From Archaeoglobus sp. JdFR-22 (lineage in GTDB: Archaea; Halobacteriota; Archaeoglobi; Archaeoglobales; Archaeoglobaceae): DNA of 57,205 nt. Positions 53,922 to 57,205 of the stretch are shown in pieces. The DNA lies in the NCBI GenBank assembly GCA_002010045.1, contig MTMJ01000028.1, positions 3,063 through 60,267 of the forward strand. Direction: 5' to 3'. Positions within the stretch are counted from its first letter, which is position 1; the number at the start of each line of letters is the position of its first letter. Below the pieces are notes generated by a model that did not search any database, was not told where the DNA came from, and was given only the letters and a program-made list of their open reading frames with translations. A program made the position numbers and the translations under genes.

Positions 53922-55536
53922 CATTGCCATTAACGCCAACCAATGCAGAATTACTGATAATCTGTGCTTGAACAACAGTATTGGAATTAGCCTTTATGAG
54001 TCAAGCAACAACATAATAAAAAACAACAACATCACTGACAACTTTTTCGGAATAAGGCTCTACAATTCAAATAACAACTTAATCTATCTGAATAACTTCA
54101 TTAACAGCAAGAATGTGTATTCTTTTGCATCAACAAATATGTGGAACTCACCGGGGAAGATAACCTATCAATACAGTGATAAAATCTTCACCAACTACCT
54201 TGGAAATTATTGGAACGATTATAACGAAGATAAACTTTCGTTCGATCCAGGTGGAGATTTACCACCTTACGATATGCCAACAGATGATTATTTAGTTGAG
54301 AATGGTGTTGGAGATACTCCTTATACAACAACAGATTCAGATAAGGATTACTATCCGCTCATGAAGCCTTTTGAGAACTATTTTGTACTTGAGGAAAAAC
54401 GTAAATTTGATCCTGCGATTGATGGTTTCAGTTTCACCAACAGTGATTTTGGCAGATGGGCAAGAGAGAATGGTCTGTGTACAGACATTTCTATTGAAGA
54501 CATTATAGGACATTACAATGCAAATCCCCTGCCGTTCAAAGTTCCTACTTTATTTTACTGGTTTTTATACCTGTCCGGGAAAAAGTCTCATGAAGGGGGT
54601 CACTGCTATGGTATGGCTGCTGCATCTCTGGATTATTACCTTCATCCCGAGAAAATCCCTAATGGAAAAAAAGTCTCAGAGCTCAGCAAGGAAGAAGCTG
54701 CTGAAGATATAGAATACTGGCAGACTCACTGGATATTTGATATTGATACGGTAACAAAAGGTCTTCAGCTTACTCTTGGGTTTGTTTCTCTAAAAGATGA
54801 ATATCAAGCAGCAAAAAGATCTATTGATGAAGGCAAACCTGTTATACTGGCGATGTTTCATGGCATGGTCAGACATGGTTCGTTTTGGACTCCAGTATAC
54901 CACAATGTAGTAGAGTATAACTATAAAGAAACGGATGAAAAGATAGAAGGCTATATCTACGATTCAAATTACAGGCTTGAAGAGAGAGTAATCAACAAAA
55001 CTTGGAAGAATGGAGAACTTAAAATGAATTATACATCAGCTGGGTATGATTTCAAGAGTTTTGTATCTCTGGGAAGTGCGGTTGACTATTCAATATGGGA
55101 TAATATGCTCTACATACTTGTCCGATGTCCTGTGGAGTTACATGTTTATGACTCTCAAGGAAACCACATAGGGTTGACACCTGAGGGAGTCGAGACAGGA
55201 TTTCCCGCATTGTACATCCACGATGAAGAGGGAGAATTGGCATTAATACCGGGACATGAGGGCAATTATACCATAGAGATAGTGGGAACAGGTGAAGGAA
55301 CATACAATCTGTCTATAGCAGCGGTCTTCGATGGAACTATTGTCGTGGAGAAGAATATTTCGGGGAAGGTTTTTCCGGATGCAACTTACAATTATAAAAT
55401 ATCCATTTCTCCGGCAGAGATAGTGGTTGAAGAAACAACTGATACAGCCCAAACAACACCAGTACCCGAGTTCACAACAATTCTTATTCCCGTGCTGATT
55501 ATATTTGGATTATTTCAGCTTATGAGGTGGGCATAA
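53905..55536 (+). CDS. Beta-helix plus papain-like cysteine protease surface protein, PEF-CTERM; 5' end damaged
   Basis: 543 residues. The N-terminal 150 are NosD beta-helix turns (NSIGISLYESSNNIIKNNN) ending in the NYWNDY / DTPYTTTDSDKDYYPL cap. A C39/papain-like domain follows at about 200-400: Cys in EGGHCYGMAAASLDYYL, His in VYHNVVEYNY, Asp in YIYDSNYRL. A beta domain and a PEF sorting signal (PVPEFTTILIPVLIIFGLF plus a short charged end) complete it. There is no signal peptide because the 5' end is broken, so it may be a pseudogene or rely on an unseen start. The target of the protease is unknown. Confidence 0.75.
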   Translation: MALSTDIAINANQCRITDNLCLNNSIGISLYESSNNIIKNNNITDNFFGIRLYNSNNNLIYLNNFINSKNVYSFASTNMWNSPGKITYQYSDKIFTNYLGNYWNDYNEDKLSFDPGGDLPPYDMPTDDYLVENGVGDTPYTTTDSDKDYYPLMKPFENYFVLEEKRKFDPAIDGFSFTNSDFGRWARENGLCTDISIEDIIGHYNANPLPFKVPTLFYWFLYLSGKKSHEGGHCYGMAAASLDYYLHPEKIPNGKKVSELSKEEAAEDIEYWQTHWIFDIDTVTKGLQLTLGFVSLKDEYQAAKRSIDEGKPVILAMFHGMVRHGSFWTPVYHNVVEYNYKETDEKIEGYIYDSNYRLEERVINKTWKNGELKMNYTSAGYDFKSFVSLGSAVDYSIWDNMLYILVRCPVELHVYDSQGNHIGLTPEGVETGFPALYIHDEEGELALIPGHEGNYTIEIVGTGEGTYNLSIAAVFDGTIVVEKNISGKVFPDATYNYKISISPAEIVVEETTDTAQTTPVPEFTTILIPVLIIFGLFQLMRWA

Positions 55537-55546
55537 GGCAATTTGA

Positions 55547-55933
55547 TTAACTTATTTTTATTTTTTTTGCTTTATATCTACTCCAAACTCCAGATATTGT
55601 ACACGAAATAATATAGAGTCCTGTTACGTCTAAGAGATATAGGAAAAATCCCAATAAACCTGAAGGTAGTATATCGGCCATAGTTGGTATATTAGATATC
55701 AGAGGCCAAAATAATAGATATAAACAAAATATTACAGGCGAGAATAATTGGAGTAACTTTATAGATGGAAGTTCCTCTAGAGGTTGATCACCAACACCGC
55801 CCGCACCTAAAACAAACCCAATAAAAAATAATACCACCAAAAACCAAAAGCAAATACAGTACAGGGCGAAGAGGACTCTAATCTTCCTCTTATCGGGTTT
55901 TAAAAACTTAGCCAAAAACTCTTTATTTAACAT
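55547..55933 (-). CDS. Small membrane protein of the FLKPDKRK family
   Basis: 128 residues, four hydrophobic segments. It starts MLNKEFLAKFLKPDKRKIRV; the FLKP[DE][RK][RK]K motif recurs in the proteins at 56315 and 56823, so the three are paralogs. The function is unknown; such proteins occur in many archaea as repeated copies. It converges on the protease gene. Confidence 0.7.
   Translation of the reverse strand: MLNKEFLAKFLKPDKRKIRVLFALYCICFWFLVVLFFIGFVLGAGGVGDQPLEELPSIKLLQLFSPVIFCLYLLFWPLISNIPTMADILPSGLLGFFLYLLDVTGLYIISCTISGVWSRYKAKKIKIS
55551..55572 (+). terminator. T-tract terminator after the protease gene
   Basis: Two tracts, T5 and T8, just past the stop codon at 55536. They overlap the 3' end of the converging gene. 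Confidence 0.4.
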
Positions 55934-56016
55934 TAGTTAGTAATTTGTAATTTCAACTTTAAAAAAATAACGATTTAATCCGTGTACCGGGTATATCGAT
56001 ATAAGCTGAATTTCAA

Positions 56017-56313
56017 ATGATGCTTGGCTTGGCAATAATTCCCAATCCTCCACTAGGAAAATACAGCATAACTATTTACGGTAAAGAATCTGCTAATTAC
56101 ACTCTACAAACAGTCTGGTGGAATAACGGCTCCTTGGTGGATAAATCAATGGTAAACGATAGCATTGAAGAAGGAGAGATTAAAACAATTGAAAATGTCA
56201 TTGGGACTTCAACTACTCCGACACCAATACCTGAGTTTACACCGATAGATTTCTCTTGTGTAATTGGATTGTTGCTAATTGTTATAGGATTTAGTAAGAG
56301 GAGGTTGAATTGA
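56017..56313 (+). CDS. C-terminal fragment of a PEF-CTERM surface protein
   Basis: 98 residues without signal peptide. GKYSITIYGKESANYTLQ is a beta segment seen at the ends of archaeal surface proteins, and the last 30 residues are a sorting signal: a Thr/Pro linker, PEFTPIDF, a hydrophobic helix and KRRLN. The frame is open only a few codons upstream of the ATG, so this is most likely the 3' remnant of a larger gene. GGAGGTTGA at its end is the ribosome site for the next gene. Confidence 0.55.
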   Translation: MMLGLAIIPNPPLGKYSITIYGKESANYTLQTVWWNNGSLVDKSMVNDSIEEGEIKTIENVIGTSTTPTPIPEFTPIDFSCVIGLLLIVIGFSKRRLN

Positions 56314-56314
56314 T

Positions 56315-56686
56315 ATGCCAGTAAAAGAATTCTTAAAACCTGACAGGAGAAAGTTAGGAGTTGCAATTGCCATATCTCTAATTTTCCACAATATTTTATT
56401 TTTAAAAAGTTATCTGAGTTGCGCACTGGATAAACAATGCCATATATATGTGTTATTTAATTCGATTCTTCTCGGGGAGTTGTACAGTATATTATTAAGT
56501 TTCATCATTTATCCCTTCGCATGCTCAATTGTAGCGATTTACAGCTCAAGAAAAGATTTATCTCGATTGAAGAATAAGAGACTTGTAATCATTGGATTAA
56601 TCTTTTTCAATCCATTAGTGATTCCTTGGTTAGTTGCAGCAATTTTAGTGCTCTTATTAAGAGTCGAATGGCTTTTAAATCCCTGA
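56315..56686 (+). CDS. Small membrane protein of the FLKPDKRK family, copy 2
   Basis: 123 residues; starts MPVKEFLKPDRRKLGVAIAI, with hydrophobic segments at about 15-32, 45-78 and 95-115, and the shared IIYPFACSIVAIY motif. AGGAGGTTGA lies seven bases before the ATG and overlaps the end of the PEF fragment. It is paralogous to its neighbours at 55547 and 56823. Function unknown. Confidence 0.7.
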   Translation: MPVKEFLKPDRRKLGVAIAISLIFHNILFLKSYLSCALDKQCHIYVLFNSILLGELYSILLSFIIYPFACSIVAIYSSRKDLSRLKNKRLVIIGLIFFNPLVIPWLVAAILVLLLRVEWLLNP

Positions 56687-56822
56687 AGCTAGAGGGTATT
56701 ATTTTGCAACTTTCTAAAAGATACAAACATAAACTCATGGAATTCAAAATAAAAGTTATCGTGAATGTATTGGAATATAGAAAGGACAAGTACTCATTAC
56801 AGAAGAGGTTGATGGAGTGCCT

Positions 56823-57146
56823 ATGATACTGAAGTTAGATTGTATGTCTGTTAAAGGATTCTTAAAACCAGAAAGAAAGAAGATAGGAATAGCAATTGCA
56901 GTGTCCATTCTTTACTTTATTTTTTACGCTGTATATCGATACATCGAATGCATTTATTTTATACCCAACTGCTTCTTCATTTATGAGTATTTTCAGACAT
57001 ACATACTATCGCTCCTGTTGAGTTTGACTTTAACCCCGCTCTACTATCCATTCGCCTGCTCCATAGTTGTTCTGTGGGATTACAGGACGGGAAAGATATC
57101 CGGTCTTAGGGTGCTTACAAAATTACCAACAAAATACCAATTCTAA
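56823..57146 (+). CDS. Small membrane protein of the FLKPDKRK family, copy 3
   Basis: 107 residues; VKGFLKPERKKIGIAIAVS near the start and LYYPFACSIVVLWDY near the end match copy 2. Two to three membrane segments. GGAG five bases before the ATG at 56823 decides the start; GTG 56817 and ATG 56844 are alternatives. The rest of the window (57147-57205) shows no feature. Confidence 0.65.
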   Translation: MILKLDCMSVKGFLKPERKKIGIAIAVSILYFIFYAVYRYIECIYFIPNCFFIYEYFQTYILSLLLSLTLTPLYYPFACSIVVLWDYRTGKISGLRVLTKLPTKYQF

Positions 57147-57205
57147 CATCTCAATACTCTAAATAACAAACCCATATAACTCCCTACAAAAAGATACATA
57201 GCCAA

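Noticed and set aside
54470-54640. Treating the Cys-containing domain as a bacteriocin-exporting ABC transporter C39 domain
   Set aside because: There are no ABC or membrane-domain sequences; the domain sits in a secreted beta-helix protein, so only a papain-like fold is claimed.

Overview
The window is archaeal chromosome, most likely from the Archaeoglobi or a close euryarchaeal relative. Supporting signs are CofG/CofH for coenzyme F420, PurP, TiaS, the archaeal indolepyruvate oxidoreductase IorAB, a DPAGT1/AglH-type lipid-sugar transferase, PEF-type C-terminal sorting signals, a multiheme cytochrome c, and TATA boxes about 25 nt from start codons (many short-leader or leaderless transcripts) mixed with GGAGGT/GGTGA ribosome sites inside operons. 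The species cannot be fixed from the sequence alone.

Layout. 1-9.7 kb (minus strand): a cut-off multiheme cytochrome, a seven-domain PAS/GAF sensor without a kinase domain, two PIN-type toxin-antitoxin pairs around a dolichol/phytol-kinase-like protein, and a hisA-hisB-metG operon. 10-13.7 kb: a secreted coiled-coil protein coupled to a lipoprotein (plus), then cofG-cofH (minus). 13.8-34.8 kb is one long minus-strand run: an Lrp regulator, an aminotransferase, UppP, four enzymes expected to make UDP-GlcNAc(3NAc)A with a DPAGT1-like transferase, then a 4187-residue secreted beta-helix protein ending in a dockerin, translationally coupled to a membrane-anchored cohesin protein. 34.9-42.9 kb: a VanZ-like protein, PurP, small genes, a YhhQ-type queuosine-precursor transporter facing a bacterial-type tRNA-guanine transglycosylase, a PEF-CTERM protein, TiaS and small proteins. 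43-47.7 kb looks acquired: katG and a peroxiredoxin lie between related imperfect-palindrome repeats resembling integron attC sites, next to a frameshifted helicase and toxin-antitoxin debris. 47.8-57.2 kb: a six-repeat surface propeller, iorAB, a methylthioadenosine/S-adenosylhomocysteine deaminase, a beta-helix/papain-like surface protein with a broken 5' end, and three paralogous small membrane proteins.

How the parts fit. The strongest system is the cohesin-dockerin operon beside the sugar-nucleotide cluster: a giant, sequon-rich surface protein that could dock onto a short-stalked membrane cohesin, with a glycan supply encoded immediately upstream. A second candidate is salvage of a queuosine-like base (transporter plus bacterial-type TGT) in an archaeon, where archaeosine is the expected 7-deazaguanine. 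A third is a cassette-like oxidative-stress island (katG, prx) bounded by attC-like repeats. No rRNA, tRNA, CRISPR array or intact insertion sequence was seen.
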